Source: Dermanyssus gallinae
Taxonomy: Eukaryota; Arthropoda; Arachnida; Mesostigmata; Dermanyssidae
Direction: 5' to 3'
DNA: 64,000 nt
Assembly (NCBI GenBank): GCA_003439945.1
Contig: QVRM01002466.1
Location: 192,501-256,500, forward strand
Below, piece after piece: positions 29,387-46,903 of this stretch; the first letter of the stretch is position 1, and each line of letters begins with the position of its first letter. The notes beneath the pieces are model-generated. The model was not told where the DNA came from. It saw nothing but the letters and a program-made list of their open reading frames with translations, and ran no database searches. Both the position numbers and the translations under genes were made by a program.

Positions 29387-29720
29387 GCTCTCTCTCTCTC
29401 CCTCTCCCTATATGCCTCTTTTCCTTTCTATTTATCTCTTTTTCTCTTACTTTTTCTTTTCCTCTTCATCTATCTTACTCTTTCTCCTTTGATTTCCCTT
29501 CCTATCTCTCTTTCTTTTGCTATTTTCTTGTCACCTCTCTCTATTTATTTATCCTCCTTCCATTCCTCCGTTCCAATCCTTCTCTCTTCCTTGCTTTTCC
29601 TTCTTATTTATCTCTTCCTTTTGTTTCCCTTTTCTATTCTCTCTCCCTCTCACTTCCTCTCTTTATTTTTTTTTTTCCTTCCTCTTTCTCTCCCTGTTCC
29701 ACTCACCTGTTGACACACAA
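29387..29720. repeat. Polypyrimidine tract (CT-rich)
   Basis: More than 300 bp of almost only C and T, interrupted mainly by TAT and ATT. It could form triplex DNA. Its ORFs (S/L/F/P-rich) are artefacts. Confidence 0.88.
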
Positions 29721-31668
29721 AACAGACAGGCTGACAGACAGACAGGCAAACAGTCACGGATGGCCGGTGTTGCTGGTTCGGTTTTACTTTAGCCGTTTTT
29801 CTGTAGCTTGGTCTGCTCGCGTCCTCGCGTTCTCTCTCTCTCTCTCTCTTTATCCCGCTCTATTTCTGCCGCCCTATTCTCCGTCTACGTCTGCTTTCCC
29901 CTGCACCCCCTCTTCCATTCTATATCTCTATCTCCGGTCAGCAGCAACAGCAACAGCAGCAGTAGAAGTAGGTGGCGATCGCGCGCCGCTCAAGATCTAC
30001 ATCACCACCACCAGCTGCTGTTGCTGTTGCTGCTGCATATAGAAATAGATGATAGCAATGGTGACCGTGTTACGCTGATGACATGGTCGTGGTTGTTGCC
30101 GCCAACGACACTGTCATCATCGTCGTCGTCACGGACTTTTCGTCGTCGCCGTGCTTGTTGCCGTTGCTGTTGCTATTGTTGTCTTTGGCGTTGTTGTTGT
30201 TGATTGTTGTCTTTGACGTTGTTCTTGTTGTTGCTGTCTTCGTCGGTATTCGTGGCGAACGTGGTCGATGATGATGTTGATGATGAGGACGTCAGCGGGT
30301 GCGACCCACCAACCTGTCGGCCACCGATCGGCGGCTCAAGCCGAAAGGCAATAGAGCAGAACGGGCATTTGCTTGTTTTGCTGCGACAGGAATCACTGTC
30401 GCTTCTTGTTCCTCTTTTTCTGCTGCAGCTGCTGTTTTCTTTACTTTCTTTCTTTTGCTGCCATTTCTCCTTCTGTTGCTGCTGCTGCTACTACAACGTC
30501 CACTACTTCTCTTACTTCTACTACGGTTTTACCACTTCTTTTACGGCGGTTCCTGCTGTTCTTTTCTGCCACTACAACGCTTGCAGCGCCAACAGCGTCA
30601 CGCACAAGTAGTGGCCGTAGTAGTAACAGTAGTAGCTTCAGCAGCAGTAGACTTCCTTCTTTAGTCTACTTGTTAACGGCCGCCAGAGGGCGCCAGTAAT
30701 ACGTCTCAGCAGAACAAGCACAACAGCAATAGTTTCAGCAACAGCCGCAGCCGCCGCATGATCATCAGCAACATTTTCAGCGAGAGACGATTCTAGCGGG
30801 GGGCCAACCACGACGTCAGTGGCAGCGGCTAGGGCGTCTGCGGCAGCGGTGCTAGAACCACCAACAACAACACCAACATCAACAACAACCGCAACAACAA
30901 CGACAACAACAACCGCAACAACAACGACAACAACAACAATGACGACGACAAACATAACAGCAACAAAACAACAAACGCAGTGACGATGACTACGCTGCCG
31001 ATTACGCTTCCAGGGGATTCGTTTCTTCTGCTGCTGCTGTTGCTGTTGCTGATATCTGCTAACGGTGCTGGTCGCCCGCAACGGTCTACTGCGACGATAA
31101 CGGTCAACAACGACGACGACGACGGCGGCGGCGATGATGATGATAATGGTGATGATGATGATGATGGCCATAATGATGATGATGCTGGTGGTGGTGGTGG
31201 TGGTGATGATGATGACGATGATGAGCATATTCATGATCTGAACCGGGCGGCTGACCAATCGGTCAATCGGACCGGTCGGCGGACCCATGTATGGATGGAC
31301 ATCCTTCCTGCCCGTTCGCCTGGCGTGCGTCTTGGCTTATGTATGCATGCATGCGCCATCTATTGGCCGCTGTCGTGTTGTCTTTGTCGGGAGCGTTACT
31401 GATGGCGGATTCGGTGACTTTCGCCCGGGCCTGGCTTACCCGCTTGCTCCGCTTGAGCTTGATGAGGAGAGAGAACAGCAACTAAATGCAACACTGACAA
31501 CCTGTCCCTCTGCCTGACCCAGTGGTAGACGGTCAAGCAGACATACAGACAGATATATAGACGGACCGACAAACTAGAACAACAGACTAACTGATCTGTC
31601 GTTCAGACGACTAACGGTCGTAGTTAAGAACGCGTGCATCGAAAAGGACGGGGCAATGAGACACCGCC
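29721..31668. other. Triplet-repeat-rich domain
   Basis: Runs of GTT, GCT, GTC and, at 31117-31225, GAT/GGT units. Homopolymeric ORFs (L, C, V, D runs) appear in several frames on both strands and reflect the repeats. No splice-bounded coding segment was recognised. Confidence 0.6.
31117..31225. repeat. (GAT)n/(GAC)n/(GGT)n imperfect microsatellite
   Basis: Stacked GAC, GGC, GAT and GGT triplets. Confidence 0.85.
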
Positions 31669-31855
31669 CCAGAGAGGGAGAGAGAGCGCGAGAGAGAGGG
31701 GGGAAAGATTAGAGAGTTAAATCAAAAGAAACGACTACACTGTAAAGGGGAAATACAACAGAGCTGACTGGGAGAGAGAGAGAGAGAAAATATAGAGAGA
31801 AGGATAGAAGCATAGAGAAAAGAGAGAGAGAGAAGCAGAAGAGGAAAGCCGCCTA
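31669..31855. repeat. Polypurine tract (GA-rich)
   Basis: About 190 bp of GAGA-type sequence with short interruptions, opposite in strand sense to the pyrimidine tracts on either side. Confidence 0.85.
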
Positions 31856-32197
31856 ACAAGCCGATAAGAAAAGCGGTAGCAATGGTGGTGATGATGGTGC
31901 TGGTGGTGGCAACATCATCATCGTCGCCGCAACGCACAGAAGAGACAGCCAGACACAGTGCAGCAAAGCAACGACCAGACAAGCAACCAGACAACCAAAG
32001 AGACACACAGACAGACAGACAAGCAGATAGACAATCAGCAACAGCAGCAGCAGCCCGTGAGTGTGCTGGGGAGACTGTCTGAGTCGAATGGAAATGAGTC
32101 GTCGGTCATTCCGTCTCAGTCCGAAACGACTGCTGCAACGTGACCGTTGCTCCCGTCAGCACGTCTACCGGGGGCTGGCGGGTGACGACTGAAACCG

Positions 32198-32350
32198 TTT
32201 CCCCCCTCTCTTCCCCTCCTTCTCTCCCCTCCCCCTATTCCACCCCCTTTCCCCTTTCTCACCCTCTCTCTCTTTATCACCCACTCTCCCTCTACCCCAT
32301 CCCTCTTCCCCCCTTTCTCTTGTTTCCTCTTTCTTTCCCTCTCTCTCTGG
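32198..32350. repeat. Polypyrimidine tract (CT-rich)
   Basis: About 150 bp of C/T-rich sequence followed by a GC-rich block. Confidence 0.85.
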
Positions 32351-32359
32351 GTCTCACTG

Positions 32360-32960
32360 GGTCACTGTGTCTGTACTGCAGCGCAGCCTAGCCCAGACCC
32401 AAGCACTGGCCAAGCCAAGAAGAGACACGCTCGCGGGCAAGGCGGTACCGCCATCATCATCACGAACAACAACAACAACAGCAGCAACAAGGGGACTACG
32501 GGGACTCGCGGAAGAAGAACGGTGTTCGAAAGCAAACGTGACTCCGGCTTGTACCTCGGCGCCGCCGCCGCCGTCGTCCTGGTTCGGCTTCGGCGGCGCC
32601 GTCCTGCTTCTGCTTCGGCTCCGATTTCTTCCTGCTTCCCGCTTCGGAGGGCCGGCCGGACCGCTGGAGCTGGCAGGGTCCCGCCGGTCACCGTCGACTA
32701 CATCTGCAGCAGCAGCAGCAGCTAGATCTGGTGTGTTTCGGCACTGCTGTGGCTGCTTCCAGTCCAGAATGTGTGGAAGTCTGGGGATCTGGGGTTGTTG
32801 TGGGGATCGGAGACTCGCTATCGTCGCCGATGGACGAATGCCGCCCGCCGTCGCTGCCACCGCGATCACCACCTCCACCACCGCAGCACCGTCACCACCA
32901 GTACCACCACCTTGCTGCAAGGGGGATTCTAGCTGGGGCCAGTTAGATTTCTTCTAGACG
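32360..32960. other. GC-rich block with overlapping ORFs on both strands
   Basis: ORFs of 196 (plus) and 188 (minus) codons overlap fully and are both rich in A, P, S, T and G. They come from GCC/CAG/CAC triplets, and neither shows a domain. A CpG-rich promoter or untranslated exon is possible but unproven. Confidence 0.4.
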
Positions 32961-34038
32961 ACGGATAATCTTTTCTGCAGACTTCTACAGCAGGTCAATT
33001 GTGCCACCTATTCTGCTCTCTTTTTTTGCTTCGTCGTCGTCGTCGTCGTCGCCATCGTCGCCTTTATTTTCTCTTGCTCCGTATTCATCAATTCTCCTTC
33101 TCCGTAGTAATCGGCATCTCCTTCTGATTCTTCTGCTTCGTCTTCATCTTCGTCTTCGTTTTCTTCATTACATTTCGTTAGCTTCTTTTTGTCTTTCGTC
33201 GTAGTCGGCAAAGTAGCCGCCCTGGTGTCGTCCTGACGCATCCGTAACGCATAGCACAAACAGTGGTCGGTCGTCACGAAGCGAACGCCAGATCGGCAGA
33301 TGTTCATACATACGAATCACAGAACAGTAACGATAGCAGCAGTTTCAGAAGCAGGGCAACACGGCACAACCGAGCTACCGGTGCTCTACCAGCGCATCGG
33401 CGACAATAACAGCAACAACAACTACAGCAACAATAACAAGAACACCAAAAAGGCTTCTTACGGCCTTACTGTAAAGACAAAATACCAAAAACAACAACTA
33501 CGACAAAGATGACCAACAGAACGACATCGCCACAAGTGCAGCGGCAGTAGCAGAAAAACGAAAACAACAGGAACAACAACAGCAATAGTAACAGGAACAA
33601 CAAAACAACAGGAACAACAACAGCAATATCAACAACAATAGTAACAGGAACAGCAAAACAACAACACGAGTAATATCAGCGACAACAACTGCACACAAAA
33701 CGAGATCCAATCGTTGTCACATAGTTGCTAGTAACTTTATGAGGGTGGTGGTGTGCAAAGTGTTAAGTGGAACATTACTTGTTCTCGTGTATGTATGCGT
33801 TTTTCGTATATCGGTCAATCGATCGACCAATTGATTGATTGAATGATTTCTTATTTATTTGTTTGCCAATCATTTATTCGACCGTTTCACCAGGGTCGAA
33901 TTTGGTGCGACCCACACACACCGAATTGACGCGTTGGCATTTGTGTAATAGCCCGTTAATAGTACTAGTTTATTATTCTGATTGTTCTGATTCGGAATAT
34001 TATTACTTTCTACTACTACTACTACTACTACTACTAAA
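32961..34038. other. Triplet-rich non-coding stretch
   Basis: TCG/TCT triplets lie at 33033-33170 and AAC/CAG triplets at 33395-33675; (ACT)n starts at 34010. No gene recognised. Confidence 0.5.
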
Positions 34039-34214
34039 GTTTTCGGGCTGACCCTCAGCCAAGATTTAACGTCCACGGAACTGTTTTTCACATTGCTTCG
34101 TAGACGGATCCCCATAAATACAAATGTGCAACGGTGGGGCTCGAACCCGCGCACCTATATGCCTCCTCCGGTTGCGAGGCGGAGACTTAATCCACCACGC
34201 CACCGGGATCGACA
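34039..34214 (-). mobile_element. SINE-like repeat, family A, copy 2
   Basis: Full-length minus copy. It has TGTCGATCCCGGTGGCGTGG at its 5' side and GGTTCGAGCCCC at the B box. The 3' end is CAGCCCGAAAACTT followed by (TAG)n. Confidence 0.78.
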
Positions 34215-34234
34215 TTACTACTACTACTACTACT

Positions 34235-34358
34235 AAAGTTTTCGGGCTAACCCTCAGCCAAGATTTAACGTCCACGGAACTGTTTTTCACATTGCTTCAT
34301 AGACGGACCCCCTTAAATACAACTGTGCAACGGTGGGGCTCGAACCCGTGCACCTATG
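34235..34358 (-). mobile_element. SINE-like repeat, family A, copy 3 (5' truncated)
   Basis: It lacks the tRNA-like 5' part before the B box. The 3' end GCCCGAAAACTT is again followed by (TAG)n, so it lies head to tail with copy 2. Confidence 0.75.
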
Positions 34359-34375
34359 TTTTTACTACGACTACT

Positions 34376-34407
<32 letters not shown>

Positions 34408-35542
34408 GTGTTATCATTATGAGTATTATTTATGTGTGAGCCGGCCGATAGCCGATAAGCAGCGCGCCGGAACCGCAGAGCCATCCGCTCTCCCACCGGC
34501 TGATGGGAGAGACGCACTGAAGGCGAACTGTGCCACTCCACCTCCTCCCCACCCCCCCACCCCCCCCCTCCTACCTTCCTGACGCACGCAAGCACACGAC
34601 GTTAACGCATTGAGCCGCACCAGTGTCTCGCGGAAAGCGTCCCTGAACGACAACGTCGCATCGTAAACGGTCTTTATCGTTGTCTTTGTTGTCGTCGCCG
34701 TCGCCGCTTTCTGTGCTGCCGAGGGATAACTACAACAATAAGCGTAATTTTCAACAACAAAAAAACAGCAAAACAACTGATTGAATTGCAGCCGCCTTCG
34801 TCTGGCTGGTTGGTGTTGCCTCGCCGAAGCCGCCTGCCTATCTCATTGATGTCTCATGGTGCCTGCGCAGCATCGACAAATAACTCGCTGTGTGGTGCGT
34901 CTGGGCGTCTGGACTATCTGTGTGTCTGCATGGGTCTCTGTCGGTCAGTTGGACAGTGGCTACAGCTAGAAAATTCCTGAATTGTGTAGAACGCAGACTT
35001 CAGGCGACTTAGTGCTTAACGGTGCCGCAACCGCGAACCACCACCACCAGACTCGCGCTGAGTACTGAGCCCCATTCTTCGTGCTTCCTATCCAGTAGCA
35101 GCAGCAACAGCAGTAGTGAGTGGCGTATGCTGTGATAGTTGTGCTGCTGATGATGGTGATGATGATGATGTAGTTGTTGATGATGATGATTGTGACGACG
35201 ATGATTGTGGTGTTTCTTGCCATCGGCGGCTGATTGTTTGAGTGATTGACCGACAAACTGACGGACTGACTGACTGACTAACTGATTGATAAATTGATTG
35301 ATTGATTCGTCTAGTTATACACTGATTCACTGAGTCATTTCGGAGACTGACTCGTAGAGCTAAGCAGCGTGGGTGTTGTTCGAGTTGACTCGAGTACTGT
35401 ATGCGTACGAGAAAGTCAACGACCACCAATTGCAACAAAGCGTCGTTGCCGACCGAACTTAAGCGTCTGTTTGGTCGTCGGGTAAGCACAATTTGTCATC
35501 AATTTGTTACGGATATTTTGACGCTACCTCTATAGGCCGTAG
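34359..35542. other. Non-coding stretch with short simple repeats
   Basis: (CTA)n at 34370-34407, C/A-rich 34540-34575, (GAT)n 35150-35200 and GACT/GATT repeats 35235-35310. No gene recognised. Confidence 0.5.
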
Positions 35543-35719
35543 TGTCGAGCCCGGTGACGTGGTGGCATGCGTCTGCGCCTCGCGACCGGAGGAGACACAT
35601 AGGCGCGCGGGTTCGAACCCCACCGTTGCACATTTGTATCTATGGGGGTCCGTCTGTGAAGCAATGCGCAAAGCAGTCCCATGGACGTTAAATCTTGGCT
35701 GAGAGTCAGCCCCGAAAGG
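35543..35719 (+). mobile_element. SINE-like repeat, family A, copy 4
   Basis: Full-length plus copy: TGTCGAGCCCGGTGACGTGG, B box GGTTCGAACCCC, TCCCATGGACGTTAAATCTT, and end CAGCCCCGAAAGG. Confidence 0.8.
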
Positions 35720-39247
<3,528 letters not shown>

Positions 39248-39402
39248 ATATATATATATATTGTTTTCTTCGCTTAGAAGCGCCATTCATCATCTATACA
39301 ACGGCCACATTTCGCGCCAATCGATGGCGGCGTTTATTATTTGAGTGTGGTTCAAAGCAGTGAAGAAATTAAGGTTCGGCGATTTTTAAAGATCCGAAAA
39401 TA

Positions 39403-39762
39403 GAGGAGCAACGAATTTGCATCAAGTTCTGTGTTAACCCTCCGAATCATACGTTCTAAAGTGGTGAAAATGTTTGCAAACTGCTTATCAAGCAGTGCTT
39501 TGATACTTTGATCAAGCAGTACCCCGAAACACGGTGTATACGTGGTACTGTCGATTTTGCGACAAACGTGGAGAGACCGAAGATGATCTCCCGTTCGGGA
39601 AAGGCTTCGACGTCAATCAACAGCAGAATACGTTAAAGCAGATACGTTCGTGATAGCGTACTCAGCCAATCGCCTAATCACTATCAGGGCGATAGCTGAG
39701 TAATTGGAGATACCCTATGAATCAGTGACCAACAGCCTTAACGGACACTTTATGTGTCACTT
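39403..39762 (+). mobile_element. Degraded mariner N-terminal fragment
   Basis: The plus strand reads EQRICIKFCV (compare DQRTCIKFCV in the mariner at 9.6 kb). It continues SRSGKASTSIN, the GRPSTST linker region, and in another frame ANRLITIRAIAE, a stop, then LEIPYESVTNSLNGH, the second helix-turn-helix. Stops and frameshifts occur and no TIR was seen. It is joined directly to a truncated SINE-like copy. Confidence 0.68.
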
Positions 39763-39880
39763 TTGTTTGGGCTAACTCTCAGCCAGCATTTAACGCACAC
39801 GGAATTGCTTTTACATTGCTTTGTAGGACGAACGCCATAAATTCAAATGTGCAACGGCCGGGATCGAACTCTATGTGGGC
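39763..39880 (-). mobile_element. SINE-like repeat, family A, copy 5 (diverged, 5' truncated)
   Basis: The 3' half is recognisable on the minus strand (CGATCCCGGCCGTTGCACAT, TTAAATGCTGGCTGAGAGTT). The tRNA-like head is lost. Confidence 0.65.
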
Positions 39881-40540
39881 CTGTGTGTCACTTGCGTGCC
39901 GGCCGCCAATAATCTGGTCAGCTATTCCAAAAAAAAGGCTCGATGCCTCGCCGCTATGCATAACGCAAACTACAGAAATTGCTACTGAGTTCGTTGCAAG
40001 TGAGCAACTTTGAATAGAGGCGCTCTTGTTCTTGGTAGCTCACTAGGCTAGGTATACGAGTATAGTGATGCTTTGGTGCGGGTGTTCAACATGCTGAGTT
40101 GCTCACTGTTGCTTATTATGCTGTGTTTCCTCAGTCGCAGTGTGCATATACATATAGTCGTTCTTTATGCGTCAGTGACATCGGTATGTATAATCGAGCA
40201 TGGACAAGCGCATGTATATTCGAGCATGAATAAGTGTACGAACACTGCAGTGGTGCTGTGATTAGAATAGGAAGTGACATACACCTGATCGATTATTCAG
40301 ATCGACGCGTTCGATCGTGATTCCACTACGATGCAATTGGGTGTTGATGTTAGAGCACTTGCACTGTACTCGATGAGTGAGGCTACCTACCGCGTTGAGT
40401 GGTTGTTATCTTTATATGTTTGTATATAAATTTAAAAAAAAATGCATCTAGTCTAGTTAGTTAATCATATTACCCTGTAATCCTAAAATTGAACAATAGA
40501 TAAGCCTATATTTGTTAAATTGTATTTATTTTTTAGCAAG

Positions 40541-40581
<41 letters not shown>

Positions 40582-40930
40582 CTTGAAGACAGTGCACACT
40601 CGCAACAAGTTGCTATTCCATTGGGGTGTTGCGTTAACCGAGGCAAATCAGCACACGATAGGCAGCACAGCATATTTATCTAGACCACAGCCACACCGCG
40701 TCTGTGGTCAACGTGTTCCTTGTTGCTGTTGTTGTTGCTGTTCTGTCGTGGGATTTCTTGGGCGGCGTTGCCTCTGGCCCGGACAACTGTGTCATCACGC
40801 TACAGTGCAAGTAGCATCGGCGACGGCCGCCATATAATGGGTGAATGCTAGAGCAGACTTCACTACTGCTTGACTTGGCTTGCGAGCTCCTGGTTTTTGT
40901 CACGGCCCAGTCCGTTTTCGACGGCTTAAT
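39881..40930. other. Non-coding stretch, nothing recognised
   Basis: (AT)n at 40544-40577 and a short TTGCTG run at 40721-40742. No gene recognised. Confidence 0.45.
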
Positions 40931-40941
40931 CTATATATATA

Positions 40942-41012
<71 letters not shown>
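40931..41012. repeat. (AT)n microsatellite
   Basis: About 40 TA units with one GC interruption, then a GAGAG stretch. Confidence 0.94.
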
Positions 41013-41016
<4 letters not shown>

Positions 41017-41285
41017 AGAGAGAGGGAAAGAAAGGTCCGTCCTGTCGGAGACAACCGGACGAACCAAAGGTGATTAGGAGATGAAAGGGTTGAGTTGGTG
41101 CTTAGTGGAGATTCATCACTAACCAACCAGGTAGATTGGTAGTAAGGCTGGCAGACTGCGAGGCAGACAGATTGCCCAATGGAATAGGCCACGTGTTTGT
41201 CGGGCAGAGTAGTCAGTCATTTGCTGGTCTGGCTGGACAACACCGTCAATTGCTAACGCTGCCAGTAACTAATGTGAGCCAATGT

Positions 41286-41520
41286 TGTCGGCGTTTTTGT
41301 TATTGTTGTTGTTGTTGTTGTTGTGACTTGTTTGTTGTTATTGTTGTTGTTGTCGACCTTTTTGTTGTTATTGTGTTATTGTAGACGTTTTTGTTGTGAT
41401 TGTTGTTGTTCTCGACGTTTTTGTTGTTGTTGTCGACGTTTTTGTTGTTATTACTACTGTTGGCGTTTTTGTTGTTATTGCTGTTGTTGTTGTTGTCGGC
41501 GTTTTTGCTATAGCTGTTTT
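41286..41520. repeat. (TTG)n imperfect microsatellite
   Basis: GTT/TTG triplets broken by CGACGTTTT blocks that recur about every 30-50 bp, giving a higher-order repeat. Confidence 0.85.
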
Positions 41521-41558
41521 AATGTTTGTGTTATTGTTTGTGTTTCTGTGGGATGTTT

Positions 41559-41560
<2 letters not shown>

Positions 41561-41594
<34 letters not shown>
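41561..41594. repeat. (CT)n microsatellite
   Basis: About 17 CT units. Confidence 0.92.
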
Positions 41595-41597
<3 letters not shown>

Positions 41598-41892
41598 TAC
41601 CTAGCTCGCATCTGCCACCCGAATGTGCGCACGCATATAGGGTTGTTGCTCTCTGCCACAGCGTGCTGCCATAACGCGATGGGTGCTGATCACCCACCGA
41701 ACGATACTGTCACCTTTGTAGACTATGCGTAGATTTGCAGACGTTTCGTCCATTTCGCGGATAACTTATGGACTCGCAATGTCGTCTCAAGCAACTCCCG
41801 TTTCTTCACGAACAGCAAGCGAATTTGCGGCCACAGCCAGAATGATACTCGGCGTGGTAGTAAGCCGTTCCACTGGCGTTGCGTTTGGGGCT

Positions 41893-42060
41893 ATTTTGTT
41901 GCTGTTGTTGCTGTTATCGTTGTTGTTGTTGTTGCTGTCGTTGTTATCGTTGTTGTTGTTGTCGTTGTTGTTGTTGTTGCTGTTGTTGCTGTTGTTGTTG
42001 TTGTTGTTGTTATCGTTGTTGTTGCTGTTTTGTTGCTGTGATGGTTGTTGTTGTTGTTGC
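41893..42060. repeat. (TTG)n imperfect microsatellite
   Basis: GTT/GCT triplets over about 170 bp; leucine or cysteine homopolymer ORFs here are artefacts. Confidence 0.88.
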
Positions 42061-42299
42061 TGCTGATGATGACGAATGATCATAGTGATGGTGATGGCGG
42101 CGGTGGTGATGATGATAGTTGTTGGCTGGCTGATGTTGCAGCATTATCTTTGGTGGCTGGCCTCTTTTCACTTCCGAGCAAGCAAGCAAGGAAGTGAGTC
42201 ATGCGGCGTTCGTCTTCCTTTTCTTCTTCCTTTTCTTCTTGTTGTCGTCGACGTCTGTGGTCCAGCGTTGATCGTCCAGCATCCCTGCTACTGCTCCTA

Positions 42300-42535
42300 C
42301 TTCTGCCGCTGCTGCTGCTGCTGCTGCTGTTGTGGTGGTTTCTGTTATTCGTTTGTTGTTGTTTTCAGATTTGTTTTCGTTGGCATTGTTGTTGTTGTTG
42401 TTGCTATTGCTATTGTTATTGTTGCTTTTGTCGTTGCTGCTGTTGTTGTTTTATCGTTGCAGTTGTTGTTGTTGTTGTTGTCGTTGTGGTTGTTAATGTT
42501 GTTGTTGTTGTTGTTGTTGTTGTTATTTGTGCTGT
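42300..42535. repeat. (TTG)n/(CTG)n imperfect microsatellite
   Basis: CTG triplets at 42308-42330, then GTT triplets to 42530. Confidence 0.85.
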
Positions 42536-42560
42536 CCGTCACCGCTGGTTGTGTTCATAC

Positions 42561-43650
42561 TGTGAAGAATATCTGTAGTACTAGTAGAATGAGTACTTGT
42601 AGTAATAAACGTATATAAACCTATTATTTTATTTATTAGTAGTGCGAAGTAAAACAAAAGTAGTTCCGATGGAAATTGTTGTAGCATTTATTCAACAAAT
42701 AGGAAAAGCTGTCGTAGCCGTAATAGTTATCGTAGTGGTAAGTAATAAACGCACTAGAAACGGAAGCACTAAAATGCATGCTGGTAATGTCGACATCAAC
42801 TCCCAATTGGTGTATGAATAGTCAAACAGCTATGAGTTGTAGTTACTGATCGTGCAGTCTTTTTGCTCTTCAACGTAACGGGTTGACGGTAACGTTAACC
42901 CAAACAGGAAACCTTTCTCAGGCTTCGCTTTCCCCCGTCTTCTCCACCGATGCCGTTATTGCTGCCACCTCACCGCATACGCAGGTGTACTCATTTTCCA
43001 TTAAGACTTGCAATTATGGCAGTCGTCGGTGTAAAAACAAGAGATATCAGCCAGAGTCAATAATGCTCGTCTATTTGCACCTAGATTTAGTAGTGGTGGC
43101 AAGCCTACGGGTTGTTGTTGCTGTGGTTGTTGTTGTTGTGGTTGCTTTTGTTGTTGTTGTCACTTCTTTATTAGGATTTCTTATTTATAGTATTTCTATC
43201 ACACTACCTGTATTTATTAGTGTTATTAATGTTGTCGTTAAATGCCGATTGGCGCCGGCGTCAGCCTCTAATAATCGGCTTCCGGTTGGCGGGTGACCCG
43301 TGAAACGTATGCTCGTACGTTTCCTGATCCGAGACAACCAACCCTGTCTCGTATATTCAACGGCATCCTTCCTGCTGTGTTGCGGACGGCAGGATATTGC
43401 GGAGACAGCGCACGAACAACCCTTAACTGTCTGTGGAAAAGTCGTGTTTTGTCTGTCAACAAATCCTCACTACTGTTGCTGCTGGTGCCGCCTATCGCTG
43501 CCCGTCGTTGTACACGGCCGCCAGTTCTGCTGATATATATCGCTTGACCCTGTTTGGTCTAGATCTTTATTGATCTTTAGTGTTTTCTTTTTAATGCAGT
43601 CGACGACGTGTGTGCGCTGCATCGCATCGTGGAAAACCGAAACAAATATT

Positions 43651-43658
<8 letters not shown>
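42561..43658. other. Non-coding stretch, nothing recognised
   Basis: A short GTT run at 43113-43160. A 64-codon minus ORF at 43268-43462 has normal complexity but no recognised family. Confidence 0.4.

Positions 43659-43714
<56 letters not shown>
43659..43714. repeat. (AT)n microsatellite
   Basis: About 28 TA units. Confidence 0.93.
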
Positions 43715-46883
<3,169 letters not shown>

Positions 46884-46903
46884 CATATATATATATATAT
46901 ATT

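Noticed and set aside
29296..30611. Long S/L/F/C-rich ORFs at 29-31 kb
   Set aside because: They follow pyrimidine tracts and GTT/GCT repeats, are open in several frames at once, and have no domain or splice support.
31669..31855. GA-rich tract as a GAGA-factor promoter array
   Set aside because: It is simple sequence with no gene start nearby that I can support.
32354..32957. Overlapping 188- and 196-codon ORFs in the GC-rich block
   Set aside because: Both strands are open because of GCC/CAG triplets and neither has a recognisable domain. Kept only as a GC-rich block.
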